A stretch of 64,000 bases of DNA, taken from the NCBI RefSeq assembly GCF_021432065.1, contig NZ_CP090364.1:806001-870000 (forward strand). Reading direction: 5' to 3'. Origin of the DNA: Photobacterium sp. TLY01 (GTDB taxonomy: Bacteria; Pseudomonadota; Gammaproteobacteria; Enterobacterales; Vibrionaceae). The first letter of the stretch is position 1. Every line of letters starts with the position of its first letter. The notes under the pieces are model-generated. The model made no database searches and was not told where the DNA came from. It worked only from the letters and a program-made list of their open reading frames with translations. The translations under genes and the position numbers were made by a program. Shown one piece after another: positions 19,126-27,334 of this stretch.

Positions 19126-19152
19126 AAAAGCACCTTTAAAGGTGCTTTTTTT
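19126..19152. terminator. Second, symmetrical terminator after the porin
   Basis: AAAAGCACCTTT followed directly by AAAGGTGCTTTT is a perfect 24-base palindrome with T-runs outward on the plus strand and A/T on the minus. It can stop transcription from either side. Confidence 0.75.
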
Positions 19153-19163
19153 ATGGCTGATAC

Positions 19164-19195
19164 AAAACCACCGCCAATGGCGGTGGTGATTGTTT
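19164..19195 (-). terminator. Terminator hairpin resembling the IS200-type left end
   Basis: ACCACCGCC-AAT-GGCGGTGGT (19167-19187) with TTTTGT following on the minus strand, so it probably ends the DUF2057 gene. The stem and its flanks (AAACCACCGCC and GGCGGTGGTGATTGTT) equal those of the IS left end at 16739-16768 except for the loop. Confidence 0.6.
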
Positions 19196-19217
19196 TCTCA
19201 GTTTCAGCTAATCAGGC

Positions 19218-19856
19218 TTATTTATCCATGTTGCTGATTGCCCAGCTCAGGAAGGCTTTTCTGCTCTCCGGGCTGGCTTGCTCGAACCAGTATTTGAGCA
19301 TGTTATCGGCATCGGGGTGGCTTGGCATTTGCGCTGTATTGGTTGTTACCGGTTGCGATTGCGGCACATTGCTTAACGAAGCGACACTCTGGGTTTGGTT
19401 GTACTCTTTGGTCAATGTGACATAGTTCGGTGAAATATCAAAACCAACAGACAGGGTATCCGACTTCACATCAATAGGCTTGCCATTGTCGAGCAAGTCG
19501 AAGCTGGGTGATTTATCATACTGCTGGCCTTGTGCCAGAGTATCAATGCGTGGGACATCCAGTGTCAGTGTTGTATCCCTGGCTTCAAAAAGCGCAACAA
19601 TCGGGACTGAGTCGTATTTTGTCTTCAGACTGCCCGATTCCATGACAATTTTTCCAATGCGAAAAACAACCTGATTTTGTCCGTCAGGCAATTCCAGAAC
19701 CGGTTGATGATTAAAGCCAAGTGAGGAATAACCAGCATCCTGGCCATTGACCACCAGAAGATGGACACCTTTCGGCAGTTCTAAATTTACCTGCGCCATT
19801 GACGGGGAAGCTAAAGCCAACAGCGCAGACGACAGGAGTAACTTTTTCAATTTCAT
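19218..19856 (-). CDS. DUF2057 (YccT/CsgI-like) periplasmic protein
   Basis: A 212-aa secreted protein. The start taken is the ATG at 19856 (MKLKKLLLSS), which has GAGGA at proper spacing; an ATG three codons earlier is too close to it. The signal peptide ends at SMAQ (about residue 21-22). The core LELPKGVHLLVVNGQDAG matches the DUF2057 family, which includes E. coli YccT, reported as a curli-assembly inhibitor (CsgI). The C-terminal tail adds a helix (MLKYWFEQASPESRKAFLSW). The role in this organism is unknown. Confidence 0.82.
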   Translation of the reverse strand: MKLKKLLLSSALLALASPSMAQVNLELPKGVHLLVVNGQDAGYSSLGFNHQPVLELPDGQNQVVFRIGKIVMESGSLKTKYDSVPIVALFEARDTTLTLDVPRIDTLAQGQQYDKSPSFDLLDNGKPIDVKSDTLSVGFDISPNYVTLTKEYNQTQSVASLSNVPQSQPVTTNTAQMPSHPDADNMLKYWFEQASPESRKAFLSWAISNMDK

Positions 19857-20029
19857 TGGGGACATTCCTCAAGCGCTAAGGGTATTTTGAGTCAGGTTGA
19901 TAAAAATACAGTTTACTGAGGCTGCTACTGGGGTAAAGCAGTAAAATTGGCAAACTTGTATAATCTGAAGCGGGTCACTCTCGCCGCGCTCGATTGCATC
20001 AGGTTTTCATCTCTTACCGGAATAGCAGG

Positions 20030-20057
20030 TTGAGGATTGGCGTGTCAGTGGTAGAAT
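20030..20057 (+). promoter_or_regulatory. Probable sigma70 promoter of gltX
   Basis: TTGAGG (20030-20035) and TAGAAT (20052-20057), 16 bases apart, about 50 bases before the gltX ATG. Confidence 0.5.
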
Positions 20058-20107
20058 GCCGCTATTGCTCACTTATCGTTTGAATCATTTTGATTGAAGG
20101 TCTTTTC

Positions 20108-21532
20108 ATGACGGTTAAAACTCGTTTTGCTCCAAGTCCAACAGGCTTCCTCCATGTCGGTGGTGCCCGTACGGCACTGTATTCCTGGTTATACGCTAAA
20201 CACACCGGTGGCGAATTTGTACTTCGTATTGAAGATACCGATATTGAACGTTCCACCCAGGAAGCGATTGATGCGATCATGGAAGGTATGGAGTGGCTGG
20301 GCCTGAACTGGGATGAAGGTCCGTACTATCAAACCAAGCGTTTTGACCGTTATAATCAGCTGGTTGACCAACTGTTGGCTGAAGATAAAGCGTATAAGTG
20401 TTATTGCTCAAAAGAGCTGCTGGACGAGATTCGTGAAGAGCAGATGGCTGCTGGCCTGAAGCCCCGTTACGATGCCAATCATCCTCGGATTATTGCCGCT
20501 AATGCAGCAGCAACTGAAGACTCCCCGTTTGTGATCCGTTTCCGTAATCCGAAAGAAGGCAGTGTTGTGTTTGATGATCACATTCGTGGTCGTATTGAAA
20601 TCAGCAACAGTGAACTGGATGATCTGATTATCCGCCGTACAGACGGCAGCCCGACCTATAACTTCTGTGTTGTGGTCGATGACTGGGATATGGAAATCAC
20701 GCATGTGGTGCGTGGCGAAGACCATATCAATAATACGCCTCGTCAGATCAACATCTACAAAGCCTTGGGCGCACCAGTCCCTGAGTTTGCCCATTGTGCA
20801 ATGATTCTGGGTGATGACGGTGCCAAACTGTCTAAGCGTCATGGTGCAGTAAGTGTGATGCAATATCGTGATGACGGTTACCTGCCGGAAGCACTGCTGA
20901 ACTATCTGGTTCGGTTGGGATGGTCGCACGGCGATCAGGAAATTTTCTCTCAGCAAGAAATGATTGAGTTTTTCAGTCTGGACGATATCAGCAAGTCTGC
21001 ATCTGCATTCAACACAGACAAACTGCGCTGGCTGAATAATCACTACATCAAAACCAGCGCACCTGAGTATGTGGCGAAACATCTGCAATGGCATCTGGAC
21101 CACCAGGGCATTGACACCAGCAACGGTCCGGCTGTGACTGAGGTGATTCAGCTCCTGGCAGAGCGTTGCGATACCTTGGTTGAGCTTGCTGCCCAGTCTC
21201 GTTATTTCTATCAGGACTTTTCCGAATTTGATGAAGCCGCGGCGAAAAAGCACTTGCGCCCTGTGGCGAAAGAAGCCCTGGCGCTGGCAAAAGCCAAAGC
21301 AGCTGCATTGGAGAGCTGGAATACAGAAGCATTGCACCAGCTGATTCAGCAAACCTGTGAGGAGCTGGATCTGGGAATGGGCAAAGTTGGTATGCCACTA
21401 CGTGTCGCGGTCACGGGTCAGGGACAATCACCATCAGTGGATGCCGTGATGAATCTGGTCGGTAAAGAGCGTGTTGTTTCACGCATTCAAATGGCGCTGG
21501 ACTTCATCGCACAGCGCGAAGCGAATGCGTAA
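20108..21532 (+). CDS. gltX: Glutamyl-tRNA synthetase
   Basis: Charges tRNA-Glu with glutamate; class I synthetase of 474 aa. The HIGH motif appears as HVGG at 16-19 after FAPSPTGFL, and the KMSKS motif as KLSKR at 240-244. The ATG at 20108 follows GAAGG and replaces a TTG six codons upstream. In the zinc region C98 and C100 are present, but the third cysteine of the E. coli enzyme is replaced (H125 here). A good terminator follows. Confidence 0.97.
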   Translation: MTVKTRFAPSPTGFLHVGGARTALYSWLYAKHTGGEFVLRIEDTDIERSTQEAIDAIMEGMEWLGLNWDEGPYYQTKRFDRYNQLVDQLLAEDKAYKCYCSKELLDEIREEQMAAGLKPRYDANHPRIIAANAAATEDSPFVIRFRNPKEGSVVFDDHIRGRIEISNSELDDLIIRRTDGSPTYNFCVVVDDWDMEITHVVRGEDHINNTPRQINIYKALGAPVPEFAHCAMILGDDGAKLSKRHGAVSVMQYRDDGYLPEALLNYLVRLGWSHGDQEIFSQQEMIEFFSLDDISKSASAFNTDKLRWLNNHYIKTSAPEYVAKHLQWHLDHQGIDTSNGPAVTEVIQLLAERCDTLVELAAQSRYFYQDFSEFDEAAAKKHLRPVAKEALALAKAKAAALESWNTEALHQLIQQTCEELDLGMGKVGMPLRVAVTGQGQSPSVDAVMNLVGKERVVSRIQMALDFIAQREANA

Positions 21533-21570
21533 CCGTCAGGTTCATGAGTTCTGAAAAACGCTCAAAATGA

Positions 21571-21600
21571 AAAGCGGAGGTCTGTGCCTCCGCTTTTTCT
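21571..21600 (+). terminator. Intrinsic terminator of gltX
   Basis: AAAGCGGAGG-TCTGTG-CCTCCGCTTT then TTCT. It also faces the end of the small minus-strand gene at 21613. Confidence 0.88.
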
Positions 21601-21612
21601 TTGGGTGGAGTG

Positions 21613-21786
21613 CTATTTGTTTTGTCTTTCAAATGTATCCACGCAAACCCAGAAGTTTTGTGCGCCAGCACAATATTGCATGGCATCTTGTGGGATTTGT
21701 GTTGGTGTTCCGGACAATGTATAAGCCATCGCATTAAAGCTTAACGCCATCAGTGCTGCGGTTACGAACATTGCGAACTTTTTCAT
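21613..21786 (-). CDS. Small secreted protein with two cysteines (57 aa)
   Basis: Family not recognised. The ATG at 21786 follows an excellent AGGAGAG site. A signal peptide of about 21 residues (MKKFAMFV...FNAMA) leaves a mature peptide of only about 36 residues. It contains two cysteines in YCAGAQNFWVCVD, nine residues apart, able to form one disulfide. It stands alone between gltX and a tRNA gene and shares gltX's terminator area. It could be an envelope stress or adaptor peptide, but no function can be claimed. Confidence 0.65.
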   Translation of the reverse strand: MKKFAMFVTAALMALSFNAMAYTLSGTPTQIPQDAMQYCAGAQNFWVCVDTFERQNK

Positions 21787-22048
21787 AGCTCTCTCCTTTT
21801 GTGACGGCACAAAGCAACAGGTAAAAAGAGAATGTTATGGATTGATTCTCTGGTTTTCTACCATTGCTTGGCCTTTATCACTATTAGACTAGAACAAGAT
21901 CATATTTTTCAATTATTAAAAAGACACAGAATCATGTCATGTAAATAGACTGGCTGAACGGTGAATAATTTCAGCCTGCACAGGGTAAAGGTGTGGGTTA
22001 TCTCACCGGTGAGACAAGTTTGAGACAGAGAAGTGTCGAACCTGGAAA
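21787..22048. other. Non-coding stretch between the small secreted gene and tRNA-Arg
   Basis: About 260 bases. The left half is AT-rich and should hold the promoter of the 57-aa gene. A perfect palindrome TCTCACCGGTGAGA lies at 22001-22014, 35 bases beyond the tRNA 3' end; it may help end the tRNA transcript although no good T-run follows. Confidence 0.4.
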
Positions 22049-22125
22049 TGGCGCTCCCTGCAGGAGTCGAACCTGCGGCCTTCCCCTTAGGAGGGGGACG
22101 CTCTATCCTGCTGAGCTAAGGGAGC
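22049..22125 (-). tRNA. tRNA-Arg(CCT)
   Basis: Cloverleaf read on the minus strand: acceptor GCTCCCT / AGGGAGC, D arm GCTC...GAGC, anticodon stem TCCCC / GGGGA around loop CTCCTAA, and T arm GCAGG-TTCGACT-CCTGC. The anticodon is CCT, reading AGG. Discriminator G and an encoded CCA close the 77-base gene. Confidence 0.95.
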
Positions 22126-22147
22126 CTTTCTGAATATGCAGAAAGGC
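22124..22147 (-). repeat. Hairpin abutting the tRNA 5' end
   Basis: GCCTTTCTG and CAGAAAGGC form a perfect 9-bp stem in the tRNA leader, reaching into the first base(s) of the mature tRNA. It may guide RNase P processing or be the end hairpin of flgT. Confidence 0.45.
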
Positions 22148-22148
22148 C

Positions 22149-22154
22149 ATTATA
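22149..22154 (-). promoter_or_regulatory. -10 element of tRNA-Arg
   Basis: A perfect TATAAT on the minus strand, 23 bases before the tRNA. The -35 region (CTTAAT, 17 bases upstream) is weak and lies right after the flgT stop. Confidence 0.6.
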
Positions 22155-22180
22155 CCCAAAAGTGATGGATTATTAAGTCA

Positions 22181-23323
22181 TTAGTATCTGCGGGACGGTT
22201 GCTTGGTCAGTAAATCGCCAGGTTGGATGCTGGCCGCCAGTTCACTTTGTTGCACACTACCTTCCGCGGACGTCTCATAAACGCGGTCAATCACCAGTGT
22301 CATTGGGGTTTCAACCATTCGGTTGCGGGAAATACCATACTGGTCAATGAAGCCTGCGGTATGCCAAAGTTTTAACTCATCTCCCTGTTTGACGCCATGG
22401 ACTCTGCCGACATTAATCTGCACTTGATTGCCATGCGCATTCACAACTTCAGGTAAGCTGGCCCGGCAGGCCAGAGACGATTCCATGTCCAGCATGATGT
22501 TTCGGCTCAGTCGTTGCAGTGCAGCACCATAAGGCGAGACCCAGAAGCGGGCGCTTTGGGTATCAACCTGACTGATGCGGGAAAACGGCCATTCTGCTAC
22601 TTCCCGGTATTTTCGCTGGGACAGGATTTCCCCTGTTTTGCCGTTGATCACCATGGTGTCAACGGAAAACTGCCGGTTAATTTTGTCATCAGAGAGCAGG
22701 CTTTGATCCAGCGTGGAGGTCAGATCCGTCACCTGGCCGCTGATAATATATTGTGCATCATAATCTTCGGCCAGCATCATCATCGCGTCGGGGTTGCCGG
22801 GCTGAAGAGGGATCTCGCTGGTGCCTGTCACAACAAAACTCTGCGATTGTTTACCGATTTGCCGCTTGAGTAACTGGGTAAAATCTTTGCCGATCTGGTA
22901 AATGCCACCCAGTGCAGCCTGTTGAGGCACACTGAGGGTGAAATCACTGATTAGCAGCCCTTTCTTGTACTGGACGTTGTGGCAACTTTTTGCCGAGGGG
23001 TAAATATCAACCCTGGCAGTGACATAATAATTGCCGTCTTTGACAAACGCCTTGCTGATCTGCACGTGGCGAACTTCGGTGCCGTTAAACTGATAATCCT
23101 GCCTGTCTTCCTGAAAGTAAGGCTTCATTTGTGAAAAACTGGAAAAGTCAGCCCCTGAATAGTACATGGCACGGTAGACAGCGTCTTCAATGGCATTGGT
23201 CCGGGCCGATGTTTTGCTTTCCAGCAAAATAGCCTGACCGGTTACCTCAAACCAGGCAGCCTGCAGTGGTAAAGCAGTGAACATTCCCAGACCCAGAAGG
23301 GCTTTCCTGAGCATCTTTTTCAT
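22181..23323 (-). CDS. flgT: Flagellar H-ring protein FlgT
   Basis: Periplasmic protein that builds the H ring around the LP ring of the sodium-driven polar flagellum and helps stator assembly. The start is the ATG at 23323 (MKKMLRKALLG, with GGA upstream), 25 codons inside the open frame. The signal peptide ends near LQAA-W. The N-terminal domain AWFEVTGQAILL and later LISDFTLSVPQQ are FlgT hallmarks. The length is 380 aa. It is divergent from flgO-flgP, as in Vibrio. Confidence 0.95.
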   Translation of the reverse strand: MKKMLRKALLGLGMFTALPLQAAWFEVTGQAILLESKTSARTNAIEDAVYRAMYYSGADFSSFSQMKPYFQEDRQDYQFNGTEVRHVQISKAFVKDGNYYVTARVDIYPSAKSCHNVQYKKGLLISDFTLSVPQQAALGGIYQIGKDFTQLLKRQIGKQSQSFVVTGTSEIPLQPGNPDAMMMLAEDYDAQYIISGQVTDLTSTLDQSLLSDDKINRQFSVDTMVINGKTGEILSQRKYREVAEWPFSRISQVDTQSARFWVSPYGAALQRLSRNIMLDMESSLACRASLPEVVNAHGNQVQINVGRVHGVKQGDELKLWHTAGFIDQYGISRNRMVETPMTLVIDRVYETSAEGSVQQSELAASIQPGDLLTKQPSRRY

Positions 23324-23578
23324 AGGTTTTCCAATCTCGGGGGCGGTTTCGGTACGATAATTGCTAAGTCTTACATGTCGTTCAGGTTGAATCACCATGG
23401 GTTCATGCTGATTAGCCTATCAGCTTTTTGCGGTGTCAACATCCTGAGTCGCTAGTGGATGCATGCAAAGAGTGTTCCCAAAATTTCAATTTGGGAGCGA
23501 GGCAATGAAAAGTCGTAAAGTTTTCGAGATAACGGACGATAAAAAGCCATTGTCTCGTTTCTTCCGGAGCAGGGTAGA

Positions 23579-24214
23579 ATGAAAAAATGGACCATCTTGC
23601 TGTTGTCACTGCTGACAGCATCATGTGCATACTCACCAATTTATAACGGTAAAGAGAGCTATACGGGCAGTAATTTTTTGCTGGCGGAAACGCCTCGTCA
23701 TACCATGGACTTTTTTATTGAAGGTCTGACCAAGCAGCTGGTCGACTCGAATCAGTACCTGACAGCGAAAACGCCGCTGGCCGTGACCTCATTTGTTGAT
23801 ATGCAGCAAATGAATGAAACAAACTGGCTGGGAAATGCCGTGTCTGAAGGTTTCATGTATCACATGCAGCAATTGGGATACACTGTGGTGGATTATAAGG
23901 CCACCGGTGCCATCCGTGTGACCGCAGAAGGGGATTTTTCTCTGAGCCGTAACTGGAAAGAACTGGCTGCCGAACAACCGGTGGACTATGTACTGACCGG
24001 GACCATGCTGCGGCAGGGGGGCGGGGTGTTGATCAATGCGCGTGTGATTGGTATGCGTTCCCGCGTTGTGATTGCCAGCGCTCAGGGGTTCCTGCCGGAA
24101 GATCGGATTGGACGCGATTTGGATACCCTCAATAAAATGCGTCTGGAAAATGGTGTCCTGATTCGTTCTGAAGCAACAAAGTTTGAAAATAATTCAATCA
24201 TTTTAAAACCTTAG
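23579..24214 (+). CDS. flgO: Flagellar outer-membrane protein FlgO
   Basis: Outer-membrane lipoprotein-like component of the Vibrio polar flagellum. It has a signal sequence with a cysteine at residue 16 (SLLTASC), an imperfect lipobox. The FlgO core (LLAETPRHTMDFFIEGLTKQ, then VDYVLTGTMLR) is clear. The protein has 211 aa. GGAGCAGGG precedes the ATG. flgP follows after 8 bases. Confidence 0.93.
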   Translation: MKKWTILLLSLLTASCAYSPIYNGKESYTGSNFLLAETPRHTMDFFIEGLTKQLVDSNQYLTAKTPLAVTSFVDMQQMNETNWLGNAVSEGFMYHMQQLGYTVVDYKATGAIRVTAEGDFSLSRNWKELAAEQPVDYVLTGTMLRQGGGVLINARVIGMRSRVVIASAQGFLPEDRIGRDLDTLNKMRLENGVLIRSEATKFENNSIILKP

Positions 24215-24222
24215 GAGTCACT

Positions 24223-24651
24223 ATGCGGTTTTGGTGGATGGCTGTTTTGCTGATTACCCTGTCTGGTTGCCAGCCGTTAACAGAATTTCGCGATATTAAT
24301 CTGGTTACTGCGGTTGGCTATGCTTCCATCAGCGAACAACGCGGACAAACCCTTGAAGAAAAACGCATTCGTGCGATGCGGGCTTCGAAAGTGGATGCTT
24401 ACCGTGAGTTAACTGAACAGGTCTACGGCATGCGGATTAGCGCCAGGACTGGGCTGACTGATCAGCAACTGGATTCTGAAGAAACCGATGGTGCAGTGGA
24501 TGGTGTGATTCGCGGTGCAGAAGTGATCCGCAGTTATCCGGTCGGCGACAGCTATGTGACTGAGATGCAGCTCGATTTAAATAAAATGGAGCGAATGAAG
24601 CAGCAGGGCGAAGTCTATCACGTGCCTGCGAATCAGGAAGTGATGTTCTAA
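24223..24651 (+). CDS. flgP: Flagellar lipoprotein FlgP
   Basis: Outer-membrane lipoprotein that forms a disk around the flagellar base and is needed for full motility in Vibrio. The lipobox is LSGC with C16. After it, VTAVGYASISEQ and KRIRAMRASKVDAYRELTEQ fit FlgP. The length is 142 aa. It is the second gene of flgOP and is followed by a strong terminator. Confidence 0.93.
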   Translation: MRFWWMAVLLITLSGCQPLTEFRDINLVTAVGYASISEQRGQTLEEKRIRAMRASKVDAYRELTEQVYGMRISARTGLTDQQLDSEETDGAVDGVIRGAEVIRSYPVGDSYVTEMQLDLNKMERMKQQGEVYHVPANQEVMF

Positions 24652-24665
24652 CCCGATTCATGTCA

Positions 24666-24712
24666 GACAAGGCGGCAACCTGATGCCAGTCTGCTTGCCG
24701 CCTTGTCTTTAT
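24666..24712. terminator. Bidirectional terminator between flgP and the TRIC gene
   Basis: GACAAGGCGGCAA and TTGCCGCCTTGTC form a perfect 13-bp stem, with TTTAT after it on the plus strand. It lies between two convergent genes. Confidence 0.8.
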
Positions 24713-24715
24713 CTG

Positions 24716-25357
24716 CTAACTCTTTGCTTCTTCTTTCGGCTTGTCTGCCGGCTCATCAATACGAAAAACTGGCAGCTGCCAGCTGAAACGAATAGCGGCA
24801 AGGCGCAGCAGAAATCCTGTGACCAGCGTGACCCCGATTGCGATATTCTCCGAAATGCCAAAGTGAAGCTGAGCCATGTAGAGCCCGGCAGCAATAAATG
24901 CGACCGACGCGTAAAGCTCTTTGTGAAGCACCAATGGCGTCCGGCGGCAAATCAGATCCCGCAACAAACCGCCAAAAACGCCTGTGACCACGGCAGCAAC
25001 CAGACAGATGATCACCGGCTGTCCCATGTTCATGGCCACCCGGCAGCCTAAGATGCTGAACACGATCAGACCCAGGGCATCTAAAATCACGAAGACTTTG
25101 TGAAAGCGCACCACCAGCGGGGCAATCCAGGTGGTCGCTAAACCTGCCAGACATGTGATTAGCAGATATTGCGGGTTAGCAATCCAGTTCAGCGGATAGT
25201 GGCCTAACAGTATATCCCGAACGGTTCCGCCGCCGATGGCTGTCGCGCTGGCAACCAGCATCACACCAAACCAATCCATGTGGCGTTTGCCGGCAGCGAG
25301 AGCGCCTGTCATTGCTTCAGCAGTGATTCCGACAATGTATAAAATGGTTAACAGCAT
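24716..25357 (-). CDS. TRIC-type cation channel family protein (UPF0126, YicG/YadS-like)
   Basis: Inner-membrane protein of 213 aa with about seven hydrophobic helices. It contains the duplicated motif GGGTVRDILLG (about 42-52) and FGGLLRDLICR (about 128-138) that mark the UPF0126/TRIC family of trimeric cation channels. The C-terminal tail is charged. It is the only gene in the right half of the window with no evident flagellar role. Substrate and physiology are not known here. Confidence 0.88.
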   Translation of the reverse strand: MLLTILYIVGITAEAMTGALAAGKRHMDWFGVMLVASATAIGGGTVRDILLGHYPLNWIANPQYLLITCLAGLATTWIAPLVVRFHKVFVILDALGLIVFSILGCRVAMNMGQPVIICLVAAVVTGVFGGLLRDLICRRTPLVLHKELYASVAFIAAGLYMAQLHFGISENIAIGVTLVTGFLLRLAAIRFSWQLPVFRIDEPADKPKEEAKS

Positions 25358-25627
25358 GAAAATCAGACTCTTAATGAATAGGGATGAGATACTGGGCGCA
25401 ATGGTAAATGTGATTCAAGTCAATATCCAATGAAATTTTTGAGTGTTTTCATTAGCTGACGTAATTCTGACACCTGAGTGTCAGGAGGCGTCTCGCAAAG
25501 CGATTCAGAGCGAAGAGGGGATGCTCAGCTTGAACTGATTCTGTTGTGTGGCTTTGATGGATAACGCTTTTCAGAGTGACGGGAAGACGAGAACTTTGTG
25601 TCAAATAAATGACGGGTCATAAAAAGA
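25358..25627. other. Non-coding region between flgN and the TRIC gene
   Basis: About 270 bases. One perfect hairpin CTGACAC-CTGA-GTGTCAG (25467-25484) is present without a T-run. No gene or recognised site is seen. Confidence 0.4.
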
Positions 25628-26053
25628 TCAGGCTTTCAGATTGGTGCCTAAAGAACGCAGGTTTTGTGCAACCCCTTCTTTGTTGTATGTCTGGTGGTGG
25701 CCCAGGCTCTGCTGAAACAGGTTGTTGAGTTTGTGGAAACTGAGCTGCGCGCGCTGCAAAGCGGCGCCATTAATCTCGTTCTGACTTCGACATTCGTCAA
25801 GCAGCGCCTGAATCGCTTCAACCTGACGGCTAAGCTCAGGGTTCTCTTTTAACTGAGCGCTTTGTGAATGACGGGCGATTTGCTGATCCTGAAGCTGAAT
25901 TTTATCGACCAGTGATTTTTTGTCGCTGGCATGCCGGGTGATGTCGCCCGCCTCACGGTTCACAATTGACGCCCTTTCCTGTTCTAACAGGCGTAACAGA
26001 GCCTCAAGCGTGGCATGTTGCTGGGCAAGTAATTGTTCTATGGTTGGCGACAT
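25628..26053 (-). CDS. flgN: Flagellar chaperone FlgN
   Basis: Cytoplasmic export chaperone for the hook-filament junction proteins FlgK and FlgL. The protein has 141 aa and is almost entirely helical, with coiled-coil character and many Gln, Glu and Leu residues. The late motif RAQLSFHKLNNLFQQSLG resembles the FlgN substrate-binding end. It follows flgM by 42 bases in flgAMN. Confidence 0.9.
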   Translation of the reverse strand: MSPTIEQLLAQQHATLEALLRLLEQERASIVNREAGDITRHASDKKSLVDKIQLQDQQIARHSQSAQLKENPELSRQVEAIQALLDECRSQNEINGAALQRAQLSFHKLNNLFQQSLGHHQTYNKEGVAQNLRSLGTNLKA

Positions 26054-26095
26054 GTTTCTGCACTCCGGCGCTGAATCTGCGAGCTATGAATCATA

Positions 26096-26407
26096 TCAGA
26101 GCCCGCGTAATTCGTCCTCAAATCGCAGCATATTACTGGCCAGTCGATCCGCATCCACCTGGTAGGAACCATTGCTGATGGCATTTTTTATCGACTCGAC
26201 CTTGTTGCGATCAAAGCTCGGTTCCGAAGCCAGTTGCTGATGGATTTGCCCGACAGCACGTGCCTGTGAGCTCAGTGAGACTGCATCCCGAGGCGTGTGA
26301 CCAGACTCTTCTCTGGCCTCGGTCCTGCCTTGCGTGTTGTTCGTACTGCTACTGTTGCGCAGGTTGCTTAACAGCTGACCACTGCGCAGGGAATCAATAC
26401 TTGCCAT
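26096..26407 (-). CDS. flgM: Anti-sigma28 factor FlgM
   Basis: Binds FliA (sigma28) until it is exported through the finished hook, so late genes wait for hook completion. The protein has 103 aa, with a flexible N-terminal half and the C-terminal sigma-binding part DRNKVESIKNAISNGSYQVD. It is preceded by a clear sigma28 promoter, giving the usual feedback loop. flgN follows. Confidence 0.94.
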   Translation of the reverse strand: MASIDSLRSGQLLSNLRNSSSTNNTQGRTEAREESGHTPRDAVSLSSQARAVGQIHQQLASEPSFDRNKVESIKNAISNGSYQVDADRLASNMLRFEDELRGL

Positions 26408-26448
26408 AATCGTGTTGCCTTTAACAGATATTCATCGTTGATGCCCTG

Positions 26449-26475
26449 CTATCGGCAAGGCTCTGACTAACTTTA
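26449..26475 (-). promoter_or_regulatory. Sigma28 (FliA) promoter of flgMN
   Basis: Minus strand: TAAA-N15-GCCGATAG, one mismatch from the consensus TAAA-N15-GCCGATAA. It lies 42 bases before the flgM start, in the flgA-flgM gap. Confidence 0.8.
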
Positions 26476-26488
26476 GCATTTTTTTCGC

Positions 26489-27196
26489 TCAGTACTTCAC
26501 TGTGACTTCACCGACTGCGGTAATGGTCGCATTGATAATGCGGCGTGACTTGTTGTTTTGTACACGGATGTCTTCGCCTAGGGAGCCATCAGACAGTGCT
26601 GTCCCTTTCGTCACGATGTTCAGGCCACTCTGACCTGCTCGGATCAACACGGAATCATTGCGGCAAACCAGGCAGATATCATTACCCAGCACAGCTTCGC
26701 CCATGTTGATATTTCGTTTGACGGTCGAGCCAATAATTTGCTCCGGGTATTCGAATACGATGCCTCTCTGGTAACGGCTTTCCACCTGGCGTACCTGCAG
26801 GTCTGACTCTGCAATCACGGCGCCGCGGGCCAATGGCCTTGCCGCAACGACTCGGGGCAGCAAAAGAGAAACCTGGACAGGTACATAAACCTGCCAGTTT
26901 GCGGCAGGACAACTGACAAGAACGGTCACATTGCCGGTCAGAGATTGCTTACCCGGCACAGAAGTATCGAGCGCATCCTGGCAATCACCAATGCGCAACC
27001 GATTATCCAGTTCAGAGGCTGTAATGGCCAGTTCCCCGCGCTCAGGCTTGGTGACCAGACTTCTGATGTGATCCGCTGCTGCCTCGCGCACATTACTGAG
27101 CATATTATCGCTAGCAGCAATTGCATTCATGCTTAAGAAACCGCACAGTATGCCGATAAAGATGAAACAGAGTGTAAATTGTGTTCTTCCTGTCAC
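26489..27196 (-). CDS. flgA: Flagellar P-ring assembly chaperone FlgA
   Basis: Periplasmic chaperone for FlgI during P-ring assembly. The likely start is the GTG at 27196 (AAGAG upstream), giving 235 aa; the open frame continues 29 codons further up. The signal peptide ends near NAIAASDN. The conserved RLRIGDCQDALD and the SAF-domain segment RPLARGAVIAESDL are clear. It is divergent from cheV. Confidence 0.92.
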   Translation of the reverse strand: MTGRTQFTLCFIFIGILCGFLSMNAIAASDNMLSNVREAAADHIRSLVTKPERGELAITASELDNRLRIGDCQDALDTSVPGKQSLTGNVTVLVSCPAANWQVYVPVQVSLLLPRVVAARPLARGAVIAESDLQVRQVESRYQRGIVFEYPEQIIGSTVKRNINMGEAVLGNDICLVCRNDSVLIRAGQSGLNIVTKGTALSDGSLGEDIRVQNNKSRRIINATITAVGEVTVKY

Positions 27197-27222
27197 GCTT
27201 TTCGCTCTTTTTATGTCGCTTT

Positions 27223-27243
27223 CTGGGGCTACAATTGCTCCAT
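27223..27243. promoter_or_regulatory. Overlapping divergent sigma54-like elements between flgA and cheV
   Basis: Plus strand: CTGGGGCTACAATTGCT has GG-N10-GC spacing and a perfect -12 (TTGCT), pointing to cheV. Minus strand: TGGAGCAATTGTAGCC has the same spacing, pointing to flgA. Both -24 boxes deviate from TGGCACG, so each call is tentative. Confidence 0.35.
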
Positions 27244-27334
27244 GATAGGGGATTTTGACTCGGATTACCCGTTGATCCTTCAAAATTGTCTATTTTTACA
27301 ACAATTCATTTCGACAACTTTGGAGTCACGTTAT

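Noticed and set aside
20408..21352. Long open frame (314 codons) antisense to gltX
   Set aside because: Opposite-strand shadow of a highly biased gene; rich in Cys, His, Phe and Gln as expected for such artefacts, with no known domain.
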